NCBI RefSeq assembly: GCF_900142195.1
Contig: NZ_FRAB01000031.1
Location: 1-64,000 of the forward strand
Reading direction: 5' to 3'
Length of the DNA stretch: 64,000 nt
From: Paraburkholderia terricola
GTDB lineage: Bacteria > Pseudomonadota > Gammaproteobacteria > Burkholderiales > Burkholderiaceae
Under the pieces are notes generated by a model. That model worked only from the letters and a program-made list of their open reading frames with translations. It was not told the origin of the DNA and did no database searches. Shown piece after piece: positions 35,133-42,601 of the stretch. The number at the start of each line of letters is the position of its first letter. The stretch's first letter is position 1. The position numbers and the translations under genes were made by a program.

Positions 35133-35570
35133 TCAATCCGCGAGCCGATAGACCTTCGCGAAGCGCGCGGCCTGCACGACGCCGTAGTCGCCCGGCGCGT
35201 ACTGCATGATCCAGTCGCCGGCCGCGCCATGCAGCACGTCGCCGCCGTCCGCCGAGCGGGCGAGCGAGAACGCTTCGTTCATCTGTTTGGCGAGGACGAC
35301 GGCGGGGCGGTTGCGGTACGGGCCCGGTTGGCCGTGCGAGACGGCGGCGTCGGCAGGGAGGTATTTGGCGTCGAAGCGCTCGCGCGAGACGACCCAGCGG
35401 TCGCCGGTCGATCCGGTGATCAGCGCGTCGCCGCGAGCATAGCGGTTCGGGCCTTCGAGGCTCATCAATTGGCCTTCGGCGGCGGCGAATTCGACGCTCA
35501 CCGTTTCGTTCTTGACGACACGGCGAGCGTTGGCATCTTGACTGAGGTCGAGGTTTTTGAGTTCGGTCAT
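35133..35570 (-). CDS. Hypothetical protein with a PGDYGVV-type motif (145 aa)
   Basis: The 145-aa product has two halves with similar short beta-rich patterns (GDALITGSTGDRWVVSRERFDAKYL; GDVLHGAAGDWIMQYAPGDYGVV in part), suggesting an internal duplication. No membrane or signal segment. ATG at 35570 is the likely start; an upstream in-frame extension of 46 residues is Arg-rich and unlikely. No function assigned. Confidence 0.65.
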   Translation of the reverse strand: MTELKNLDLSQDANARRVVKNETVSVEFAAAEGQLMSLEGPNRYARGDALITGSTGDRWVVSRERFDAKYLPADAAVSHGQPGPYRNRPAVVLAKQMNEAFSLARSADGGDVLHGAAGDWIMQYAPGDYGVVQAARFAKVYRLAD

Positions 35571-35734
35571 GAAGCGAATGGGTGGAGAGATGTTGACCGC
35601 GGCGCCGTGACGTGGCGCCGCGCATGCCCGCATCATGCCAGATGCGTCTCGAGACCCGCTTCTTTTGCCGCTGACGGCGGCGTGAATGAATCGCGGCGCA
35701 GCGCGCAAACGCCGCGCTGCGCGCGATCAAAGTC

Positions 35735-36262
35735 TTACGGCTTGACCGCCGCGTCGCTCGCGGGCGCCGGCGCGACCTTGCCGACCTTGCCCTTGCCATG
35801 ATGACGACGACCGCCCACGACGCCGCCCGGCTGATGGAACGTCACGTCGGCCAGCTTCTTCTGTTCCGGCGAGAGGCTGTTGTACAGCGGGTCGAATGCG
35901 TCGACCAGCTTCTTCATGCCGTCCGCGTGCGCTTGCGAGATCGCGGCATATTGCTTCATGTCGTCGACCGCCGTCACGTTGGTGGCCGCCTTGCGCTGCT
36001 GGAACAGTTGGCCCATCGTCTGGCCGTTGCCGCGCATCACGTCGGCGAAGGTGTTCCACTGCGGCTCCTGCGCCGCCGTGATCTTCAATTGCGAGTGCAG
36101 GTAGGCGATGCGGTCCTCGACGTTGCGCTCGTGTCCGGCCTTGGCGGTGGGCGAGGAAGCGGCGGCGCTCGCCGCGGGGGAAGCCGGAACCGGCGCGGAA
36201 GCCTGGGCGAATGCGCCGCTCATCGCGACGGCGGAGGCCAGCAGTACCAGTGTTTTTTTCAT
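35735..36262 (-). CDS. Spy/CpxP-family (LTXXQ) periplasmic protein
   Basis: The 175-aa product has a signal peptide (MKKTLVLLASAVAMSGAFAQA) and two LTxxQ-like motifs (LKITAAQEPQW and LSPEQKKLADVTF) in helical segments. Family members are periplasmic chaperones or stress sensors. A His/Lys-rich tail (GGRRHHGKGKVGKV) is present. GGAGTTTCG precedes the start. It is divergent from a LysR gene. Confidence 0.85.
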   Translation of the reverse strand: MKKTLVLLASAVAMSGAFAQASAPVPASPAASAAASSPTAKAGHERNVEDRIAYLHSQLKITAAQEPQWNTFADVMRGNGQTMGQLFQQRKAATNVTAVDDMKQYAAISQAHADGMKKLVDAFDPLYNSLSPEQKKLADVTFHQPGGVVGGRRHHGKGKVGKVAPAPASDAAVKP

Positions 36263-36454
36263 CGAAACTCCTGATGTCTATTCGAATTGGGACAAGGCGT
36301 ACAGGGCGAGCGGCCCGCCATGCGTGCGTGAGCCGTGGCGACGCATGGCGACCGGCTGCCTGGTTCGCCGTCGGCGCTATTAGTATCACGATATCCCTAC
36401 AATGCGGCTCGTGCGCGACAAACGCTTACAACCGAAACGAACAGGAAATAGCGG

Positions 36455-37339
36455 GTGGATAAATTCGTCAGCATGGAGATTTTCGTCGCCGTGGTCGAGG
36501 CGGGCAGCTTGACCGCGGCGGCCGAGCGCTTCGACATTTCGTCGGCGATGGTGGGCAAGCACATCCGTTCGCTCGAAACCCGATTGGCGACGCGGCTGCT
36601 CACGCGCACCACGCGCCGGCAAAGTCTGACGGAGATAGGCCGGCAGTATTACGAGCAATGCCGGCGGATTCTCGCCGACGTGAAGGCGGCCGAGTCGCTC
36701 GCCGAGGCGATGGCGGCCGCGCCGCGCGGCGTGCTCAAGGTGACGGTGCCGCTCACTTACGGCGCCGAGGTTTTCGCGCCCGCCATGACCGACTATCTGA
36801 GCGCGTGGCCGGACGTCACGCTCGAACTCGATCTGTCGAACCGTGTGATCGACCTGGTGGAAGAGGGCTTCGACGCGTCGGTGCGGATCGGTCATCTGCC
36901 GGATTCGAGCTTCGTCGCGCGACCGTTGAAGCCCTACCGGATGCGCGCGTGCGCGTCGCCCGCGTATCTGGCGCGCGCCGGCACGCCGCGCACGCCGGCC
37001 GATCTCGCGCATCATGAATGCCTCGGTTTTCTGCATTGGGGCCGCGAAGGAACGTGGCGGCTGGACGGCGAAACCGCCGGCGACAAGCCGCTGCGTGCGG
37101 GCCGGTTTCGCGCCAACAACGGCCAGGCGCTCAAGATTGCCGCGTTGCGCGGCTTCGGCCTCGTGTTGCAGCCGGAGGCGCTGCTCGCCAAGGAGATCGC
37201 CAGCGGCGAACTGGTGTCGGTGCTCGAGGACTATCTGCCTGAAGGCGCGCCGGTTCATCTGCTTTACCCGCGCGATCGCCGCGCCACGCCCAAGCTCACC
37301 AGCTTCATCGATTTCGTGATCGAGCGGTTCGGTGCGTGA
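36455..37339 (+). CDS. LysR-family transcriptional regulator
   Basis: The 294-aa product starts with GTG (MDKFVSMEIFVAVVEAGSLT) and has the helix-turn-helix RFDISSAMVGKHIRSLETRL and a full effector domain (LKVTVPLTYGAEVFAPAM). The motif VIDLVEEGFDASVRIG is typical of the CrgA-like group. ATG at codon 7 is an alternative start. Divergent from the Spy/CpxP-like gene, which may be its target. Confidence 0.88.
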   Translation: MDKFVSMEIFVAVVEAGSLTAAAERFDISSAMVGKHIRSLETRLATRLLTRTTRRQSLTEIGRQYYEQCRRILADVKAAESLAEAMAAAPRGVLKVTVPLTYGAEVFAPAMTDYLSAWPDVTLELDLSNRVIDLVEEGFDASVRIGHLPDSSFVARPLKPYRMRACASPAYLARAGTPRTPADLAHHECLGFLHWGREGTWRLDGETAGDKPLRAGRFRANNGQALKIAALRGFGLVLQPEALLAKEIASGELVSVLEDYLPEGAPVHLLYPRDRRATPKLTSFIDFVIERFGA

Positions 37340-37595
37340 GTGAAAGCGCTGCACGCGAGTGCCGAGCGCCGCCTTGCCTGCCGTTGTGTGCGGCGCCTGC
37401 CGCTTCATGCTTACCCCCGGTGTGCGCTATAACGACTCGATCCCACTCGACCTTCTCAAGTAGAAGTTCACTATCGAATCTAACGCTATCGGTGAATGGA
37501 AGGCGTGTTGCGATCTGATCCGAGAGTTCGGCGATCGCACGCGCCTTGGTTAGTTCAAATAGGCCCCACGTATCATCTAACGCTGCGGTGACCGT
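37305..37595 (-). pseudogene. Possible gene remnant at the edge of the Tlde1-like island
   Basis: On the minus strand, a frame from 37595 down reads as protein-like over its first ~65 codons (…LDDTWGLFELTKARAI…, AELSDQIATRLPF, SVRFDSELLLEKVEWD). It has no start codon after the upstream stop and then runs into the C-terminus of the LysR gene. Codon third positions are mixed. It may be a decayed coding fragment of the island. Weak evidence. Confidence 0.25.
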
Positions 37596-37671
37596 CTAGT
37601 TTGCGCGCGAGGCGCGGCACCGAAGCTCGCTTCTATAATGGGTGCAAGTCAGACAGACAGAAACCCGACCT
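37340..37671. other. Low-GC spacer before the Tlde1-like gene
   Basis: This 332-bp stretch is less GC-rich than its surroundings and holds only the possible remnant listed above. It begins the island that runs to about 39.3 kb. Confidence 0.5.
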
Positions 37672-38154
37672 ATGCCAATAGCATGCACGTTTCGTTTAAA
37701 CGGCCAACGAATGTCCGCCCTCCAATGCCCCGGTTTCGGCGGCGTCGCCGCGTTCTCGGGCGACGGTTCATCGATCGACGACCCGAATGCAACAGCCAAG
37801 GCGGACGAAGGCCCGCTGCCGACCGGCACGTACTACATCATTGACCGACAGAGCGGCGGCCATCTGGGTTGGCTGTGGGATGCCGTCAAGGATACATTCG
37901 TACACAGCAACCGAAGCGAGTGGTTTGCGCTGTATCGCAATGACGGAAAGATCGACGACTGGACTTTCATCAACGGCGTCCGTAGAGGCAATTTCCGTTT
38001 GCATCCTGTGGGCCGACTCGGCGAAAGCAAGGGTTGCGTGACCGTAGCCAATCCGGCACAGTTTCAGCAGTTGCGTGCGTTTTTGACGTCGCAGACGCAA
38101 CAGACGATTCCGGGATCTAACATCAATTACTACGGCACGGTGATGGTGCGATGA
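37672..38154 (+). CDS. Tlde1/DUF2778-type effector (L,D-transpeptidase-like)
   Basis: The 160-aa product has the C-terminal motif FRLHPVGRLGESKGCVTV, with His111, Ser119 and Cys122 in the arrangement of the HX(n)SXGC active site of L,D-transpeptidase-like enzymes. The N-terminal PLPTGTYYIIDRQSGGHLG segment is typical of DUF2778/Tlde1. Family members attack peptidoglycan stems in target bacteria and are delivered by type VI secretion; no signal peptide is seen, in line with that route. The stop overlaps the next ATG by 4 nt. No T6SS genes are in the window. Confidence 0.82.
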   Translation: MPIACTFRLNGQRMSALQCPGFGGVAAFSGDGSSIDDPNATAKADEGPLPTGTYYIIDRQSGGHLGWLWDAVKDTFVHSNRSEWFALYRNDGKIDDWTFINGVRRGNFRLHPVGRLGESKGCVTVANPAQFQQLRAFLTSQTQQTIPGSNINYYGTVMVR

Positions 38155-38426
38155 AACGCTTTGCCTTCCGACTCCTGCTGGCCCTCGCACTCACCATACC
38201 GATTGGGTGGCTGCTGGGCTTGTTCGATTGGTTCTGGATGCTGGCGAAAAGTCCGGCAGGTCATCGTGTTTTAGGCTGGGCGGCCGTTCCGTTCGAACCA
38301 CTCGACGGAGAAAGCGCTGACGATCCGATTGTCGTCGTGATGCTGGCTATCAGCTTCGTGATTGCCGCGGCCCTTGTGTGGGGCGCACCTGCAGCTGTAC
38401 GTATCGTGCGGCGCCAGATTCGGTAG
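38151..38426 (+). CDS. Probable immunity protein for the Tlde1-like effector
   Basis: The 91-aa product has two membrane helices (residues ~5-26 and ~61-80) with a ~35-residue loop that would face the periplasm, and a basic end (RIVRRQIR). It overlaps the effector gene through ATGA. Position, size and membrane topology are those expected of an immunity protein protecting against a periplasm-acting enzyme. No sequence family recognised. Confidence 0.7.
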   Translation: MKRFAFRLLLALALTIPIGWLLGLFDWFWMLAKSPAGHRVLGWAAVPFEPLDGESADDPIVVVMLAISFVIAAALVWGAPAAVRIVRRQIR

Positions 38427-38579
38427 GTTTTGCATGGCCGTCATACCCGCACGGCTACATCGACGCATCAGCCCCAACGGCGCCACCGGACAAACGCCCA
38501 CCGGTCAAGTTCGAGCCAACGCGTCACACATGCCAAACTGCGAGGCTTACATCCAACGCGCTCCGCAAGCGCTGCCACG

Positions 38580-38798
38580 CTACTGCTCAATGTACATGCG
38601 CCACTCCGGAAACTGATCGAAGAAGCTTTCGTTCACATGGACGAGATACAGCGTGGTCGAGCTGGTGTTCGTGGTCTTCCCCGGTTCGTTGAATATCGTG
38701 AGACCTGGATCGACGCCGCTGGTGCTCGCCCATGCGGTGAGATCGTCCGGGAGGTTCCCTGCTTCCTCCCGCGGCACGCGCAATTTGATCGGCTTCAT
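38580..38798 (-). CDS. Hypothetical protein (72 aa) in the island
   Basis: A strong ribosome-binding site (AAAGGAAATGTC) precedes ATG at 38798. The product begins MKPIKLRVPREEAGNLPDDL and includes TTLYLVHVNESFFDQFPEW. It has no membrane segment and no recognised family. Opposite strand to its neighbours. Confidence 0.55.
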   Translation of the reverse strand: MKPIKLRVPREEAGNLPDDLTAWASTSGVDPGLTIFNEPGKTTNTSSTTLYLVHVNESFFDQFPEWRMYIEQ

Positions 38799-38982
38799 GA
38801 CATTTCCTTTACGCGATGACATGCGTAAAGTGTATGGAGCGCTTGGCAAAGATCAACCACAAATAAACGCGGCCGCCTTCGCGTATGTCGACGATCCAGT
38901 CGATCTGGACTCAGAAAGCCGCAGCCATACGAAGAAAAGGACCGCGCGCGGCGGTACCGCGCCGCTAACGTTCGAGGTGTCT

Positions 38983-39234
38983 ATGTGGGAAAAAATCGAC
39001 TACAAGGGATTTGAAATCTGGGTGCTGCCGATCCTTGCATACGGGCCCCCGACGCCAAACACCCCCTACCATTACAACGGGTATGTATGCCGACCAGGCG
39101 CTGATCTGCGTCATGCCGGGCAACGCAAGCAGTTTTATGAACTCGGCGACGTCTTTGCGACCGAAGCAGAGGCGCTCGATGCGGCCTATCGCGAGGGGCG
39201 CGATCTCGTGGACTCACTGGTTGCCAACGGCTGA
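38983..39234 (+). CDS. Hypothetical protein (83 aa) in the island
   Basis: GAGGTGTCT precedes ATG at 38983. The product (MWEKIDYKGFEIWVLPILAY… ending GRDLVDSLVANG) has a beta-rich start and a C-terminal helix with an acidic A-rich face. No family recognised. A palindromic hairpin follows at 39243-39258. Confidence 0.6.
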   Translation: MWEKIDYKGFEIWVLPILAYGPPTPNTPYHYNGYVCRPGADLRHAGQRKQFYELGDVFATEAEALDAAYREGRDLVDSLVANG

Positions 39235-39242
39235 CATGAAAA

Positions 39243-39258
39243 AGCCCCGCGCGGGGCT
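39243..39258. terminator. GC-rich palindrome after the 83-aa gene
   Basis: AGCCCCGC / GCGGGGCT is a continuous 16-bp palindrome preceded by five A residues, giving a T-run on the minus strand. It could close a minus-strand transcript or weakly terminate the plus-strand gene. Confidence 0.45.
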
Positions 39259-39477
39259 GGGTTATGGGAAATGGCGCTTGCTTCCGGCCAGCTTCTTTCC
39301 AGACCGAGGTGGGGGCGGTGGGGCATAAGTTCCAAAGATCAGTGGAAACGCACCACCGGCCTTGACGTATGAATTCTGTCAGGGGACCAGGCGTGCCGGG
39401 TCACCGCATCGCCCCTGTCGCGATTGAAGACGCGCGATAATCCATCCGGCCACCGATCAACCACTTCCTTCTTCCCG

Positions 39478-39936
39478 ATGAGACCTCCGCGCCTCGATCA
39501 ACTCGACGACCTCGACCGCAACCTCGTTGCGCTGCTGCAAGCCAATGCGCGCGAGAGCGTCGCCAATCTCGCGCGCCAACTGGGCGTGGCGCGCACCACC
39601 GTGATCGCGCGCATCGCGCGGCTCGAACGCAGCAACGTGATCGCGGGCTATAGCGTGCGGCTCGGCCAGGACGTGCTCGACTCGAGCATCTATGCGTACG
39701 TCGGCATCATCATCGCGCCGCGGCACGGGCCGGCGGTGCAGAAGCGGCTCGGCAAGATGCCGGAGGTGCAGTTGCTGTGCGCGGTGAGCGGCGAGTTCGA
39801 TTACGTCGCGTGGCTGCGCGCGGATTCGCCCGATCGCCTCAACGATCTGCTCGATCAGATCGGCGGCCTGGAAGGCGTCGTGCGGACCACGACGTCGATC
39901 ATTCTCGCGCGCAAGATCGACCGCGGCATGGTGTGA
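39478..39936 (+). CDS. Lrp/AsnC-family transcriptional regulator
   Basis: The 152-aa product has an N-terminal winged helix (LDDLDRNLVALLQANARESV, then NLARQLGVARTTVIARIARL) and a RAM ligand-binding domain (YVGIIIAPRHG; GEFDYVAWLRADS). The ATG at 39478 lies just before the domain; an in-frame ATG 54 nt upstream would add a Ser/Thr-rich stretch. It precedes a saccharopine-dehydrogenase-like gene in the same direction and probably regulates it by sensing an amino acid. Confidence 0.88.
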   Translation: MRPPRLDQLDDLDRNLVALLQANARESVANLARQLGVARTTVIARIARLERSNVIAGYSVRLGQDVLDSSIYAYVGIIIAPRHGPAVQKRLGKMPEVQLLCAVSGEFDYVAWLRADSPDRLNDLLDQIGGLEGVVRTTTSIILARKIDRGMV

Positions 39937-40068
39937 GCGCAGCGCGCCGCTTACGCCATTTTTATACGTTTTCGACATTTAGACTGGCCGTGTCGTCATA
40001 ACGTCGAAGTTCATAGTCATAACGCAGCATTTTGCGTGTATGAACTGTTTTTGCTTCTCCCTAAACTG

Positions 40069-40133
40069 TGTCTCAAGGGTTCGGCCCGCCGGGCGCGGCG
40101 CGTAGCGCGCGGCGCACTTCCACGCTTGAGACA
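40069..40133 (+). promoter_or_regulatory. Structured leader upstream of the saccharopine-dehydrogenase-like gene
   Basis: TGTCTCAAG (40069-40077) is perfectly complementary to CTTGAGACA (40125-40133), enclosing 47 nt of GC-rich sequence with its own internal pairing (GGGCGCGGCGCG…CGCGCGGCGC). The element ends 27 nt before the ATG. A folded 5' leader, or a repeat element, is possible. Function unknown. Confidence 0.4.
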
Positions 40134-40159
40134 GCGCACACAAAAAATTGGAGAAGCGC

Positions 40160-41257
40160 ATGAAAGTAGCCATCGTTGGCGCAGGTTTGATCGGTCACAC
40201 CATTGCCCACCTGTTGCGCGACACCGGCGACTACGATGTCGTCGCGTTCGACCGCGACCAGCACGCGCTCGACAAGCTTTCCGCCCAGGGCATTCCGACC
40301 CGCCGCGTCGATTCCGCCGATGCCGCCGCGCTGCGCGCCGCGATGCAAGGCTTCGATGCGCTCGTCAACGCGCTGCCTTATTACCTGGCCGTGAACGTCG
40401 CCTCGGCGGCCAAGGGCGCGGGCGTGCATTACTTCGACCTGACCGAGGACGTGCGCGCCACCCACGCGATCCGCGCGATCGCCGACGGCGCCGAGCACGC
40501 CTTCATGCCGCAGTGCGGTCTCGCGCCGGGCTTCATCGGCATCGCCGCGCATGAACTGGCGAACCGCTTCACGGAAATCCGCGACGTCAAGATGCGCGTG
40601 GGCGCGCTGCCGGAATTTCCGACCAATGCGCTGAAGTACAACCTGACGTGGAGCGTCGACGGTCTGATCAACGAATACTGCCAGCCGTGCGAAGCGATCC
40701 GCGACAGCCGCACGCAATGGGTGCAGCCGCTCGAAGGCCTGGAGCATTTCTCGCTCGACGGCACCGAATACGAAGCCTTCAACACCTCCGGCGGCCTGGG
40801 CACGCTGTGCGAGACGTTGTCGGGCCGCGTCGAGTCGCTCGACTACAAGTCGGTGCGCTATCCGGGCCACCGCAACCTGATGCAGTTCCTGCTGGAAGAC
40901 CTGCGTTTGTCGAGCGACCGCGACACGCTCAAGACCATCCTGCGCCGTTCGGTGCCGGCCACCGCGCAGGACGTGGTGCTGGTGTTCATCACCGTGAGCG
41001 GCATGCGCGACGGTCAACTGGTGCAGGAGGTGTTCACGCGCAAGATCTTCGCGAAGACAGTGTGCGGCGTGCCGATGAGCGCGATTCAGATCACCACGGC
41101 CGGCGCGATGTGCGCGGTGCTCGATCTGTTCCGCGAGAAGAAGCTGCCGCAAAGCGGCTTTGTGCGCCAGGAGCAGGTATCGCTGCGCAAGTTCCTCGCG
41201 AACCGCTTCGGCCAGTTGTATGAAGGCCGCTCGCTGGATGCGATGGCGACGGTGTAA
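40160..41257 (+). CDS. Saccharopine-dehydrogenase-like NAD(P)-dependent oxidoreductase
   Basis: The 365-aa product has an N-terminal Rossmann motif (KVAIVGAGLIGHTIAHLL) and the saccharopine dehydrogenase domain, with GLAPGFIGIAAHEL and a C-terminal mixed domain. Related enzymes act on lysine, such as L-lysine 6-dehydrogenase; an amino-acid catabolic role fits the upstream Lrp. The exact substrate cannot be read. TTGGAG precedes ATG at 40160. Confidence 0.82.
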   Translation: MKVAIVGAGLIGHTIAHLLRDTGDYDVVAFDRDQHALDKLSAQGIPTRRVDSADAAALRAAMQGFDALVNALPYYLAVNVASAAKGAGVHYFDLTEDVRATHAIRAIADGAEHAFMPQCGLAPGFIGIAAHELANRFTEIRDVKMRVGALPEFPTNALKYNLTWSVDGLINEYCQPCEAIRDSRTQWVQPLEGLEHFSLDGTEYEAFNTSGGLGTLCETLSGRVESLDYKSVRYPGHRNLMQFLLEDLRLSSDRDTLKTILRRSVPATAQDVVLVFITVSGMRDGQLVQEVFTRKIFAKTVCGVPMSAIQITTAGAMCAVLDLFREKKLPQSGFVRQEQVSLRKFLANRFGQLYEGRSLDAMATV

Positions 41258-41493
41258 GGCGGCGCGGTTGCGAAAGGCTCGATGCTGGGGGCCGTGCGAT
41301 TGGGCGGCGACGCGGTTGTCGACGCGGTTGTTGTCGAACCGTCCGCCACGAGCAAGCAGAAAGGTCCCGCAGAGGATCACTCGAACGCCCCGCCATGCGG
41401 GGCGTTTTTTATATCGGACGAGTAGGGAAACAAGTCGGGCGCAAGCCCGGCGCGACACCCGCATCGACACCGGCACTACGACCAGGGCCCGCG
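41258..41493. other. Region between the saccharopine-like gene and the P-loop gene
   Basis: The convergent gap of 236 bp contains the terminator at 41385-41410 and no gene. Confidence 0.6.
41385..41410. terminator. Rho-independent terminator
   Basis: ACGCCCCGC (41385-41393), loop CAT, GCGGGGCGT (41397-41405) followed by T residues. It ends the saccharopine-like transcript and lies between convergent genes. Confidence 0.9.
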
Positions 41494-42111
41494 CTACACA
41501 GGCACCGGCGGCATCCCCGACACCGCAAGCGGCTCACCGACGATCCGCGCCAGCAGCGCCTCGTAATCCGCCGCGGCGGGCGCGGTGTTGTCGAACATCA
41601 ACAGGTCCTCGCAAAGGTCGCCGCTCGGCACGAAGCGGCGCTGCCGGTACTCGTCCCAGTGCGCGAGCTTGTAGGCGTCGTTCGGATTGCCGCGCGCGAC
41701 GATACGCTGATGCGCGGTCTCTTCCGACGTATGGACCCATACGACCCGCAGCGCGACGTTCGCATCGACCCCCAGCCAGGCGCGATCGAACAGGCGCCGT
41801 TCGCGCACCTCGCGCGACAACGGCCCGACCACCAGCGCACTGACGCCGAGCGCGAGATTGTCGCGGGCGGTATCGAGCAGGCCGCGATACTCGGGCTCGC
41901 GCAGATGCTCCAGAAACAGCGGACTGTCGCGATCGTTCGGATCGCCCGTGAGCATGCCCATGGCGGCCGCGCTATAGCTGCCGTAGAGCGTGTCCTTGTC
42001 GAGCAGGCAGAACGGCGATGCGGTGGCCTTCATCAGCGGGCCGATCAGCTTCTTCGCGAGCGTGGTCTTGCCGGTGCCCGCGTGACCGCAGAAAAAAACC
42101 AGACGGGTCAA
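41494..42111 (-). CDS. P-loop NTPase, kinase-like (AAA_33/zeta-toxin-like fold)
   Basis: The 205-aa product begins with TTG (MTRLVFFCGHAGTGKTTLAKK): Walker A GHAGTGKT is intact. It has the kinase-like layout LLDKDTLYG, VVGPLSREVRERRLFDR and WVHTSEETAHQRIVARG. Such proteins phosphorylate small molecules or act as ATPases; the substrate is unknown. TTGA overlaps the cydX stop codon by 4 nt, so the two genes are translationally coupled. Confidence 0.78.
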   Translation of the reverse strand: MTRLVFFCGHAGTGKTTLAKKLIGPLMKATASPFCLLDKDTLYGSYSAAAMGMLTGDPNDRDSPLFLEHLREPEYRGLLDTARDNLALGVSALVVGPLSREVRERRLFDRAWLGVDANVALRVVWVHTSEETAHQRIVARGNPNDAYKLAHWDEYRQRRFVPSGDLCEDLLMFDNTAPAAADYEALLARIVGEPLAVSGMPPVPV

Positions 42112-42254
42112 GGCGTGTCCTCGGCGGTGCCGGACGCGCTGCCGGCGGGTTGCGGGTCGCGCGCGAACTTGCCGTTGGCTTCCAGCCACATGACGTTGAT
42201 AATGCCGAAGCCCAATGCCACGCCGATGCCGAGAATCCAGGTGAAGTACCACAT
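42108..42254 (-). CDS. cydX: Cytochrome bd oxidase small subunit CydX, orphan
   Basis: The 48-aa product starts MWYFTWILGIGVALGFGIIN, which matches the CydX/YbgT pattern of one N-terminal helix beginning MWYF, with an acidic residue after it (MWLE). A Ser/Gly/Asp tail follows. A strong AAGGAG site precedes the ATG. CydX stabilises the CydAB quinol oxidase. No cydA or cydB lies adjacent, and the 3' end overlaps a P-loop gene by TTGA. That is unusual. Confidence 0.88.
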   Translation of the reverse strand: MWYFTWILGIGVALGFGIINVMWLEANGKFARDPQPAGSASGTAEDTP

Positions 42255-42601
42255 TGCAGTCTCCTTGGTCGTTATGTCTATCCGGCGAGGCGGGCGGCGA
42301 TGGTGTCGCGCATGGCCGGTGCAGCGAAGCGGAAATGCGGGCAAATCATGTTCGCGGCGGGCGAAGCCGTGACGCTCGCGTCCGCGGCACCGGGCTTTGC
42401 AGCGATCATGAAGAAGAACGCGGCGTCACGCAAGGGGCGCGCATTCATCGCGCCCGGGGTATAACAATTCGATACATGAGGTCGATGCGGCGCCTCGTTA
42501 GCCCGTTAACATGACGGCTATCGCATTCGTTCATGCGAATCCGACGTTCGGCTTACACCGCGCCGCGGCGCCTGCCGGTTTCGTTTTCAAGGTAATCCAA
42601 C
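42255..42601. other. Divergent promoter region of cydX and corA
   Basis: This 347-bp interval should contain both promoters. On the plus strand short frames are open but lack supporting features; no gene or cydAB remnant is evident. Confidence 0.5.
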
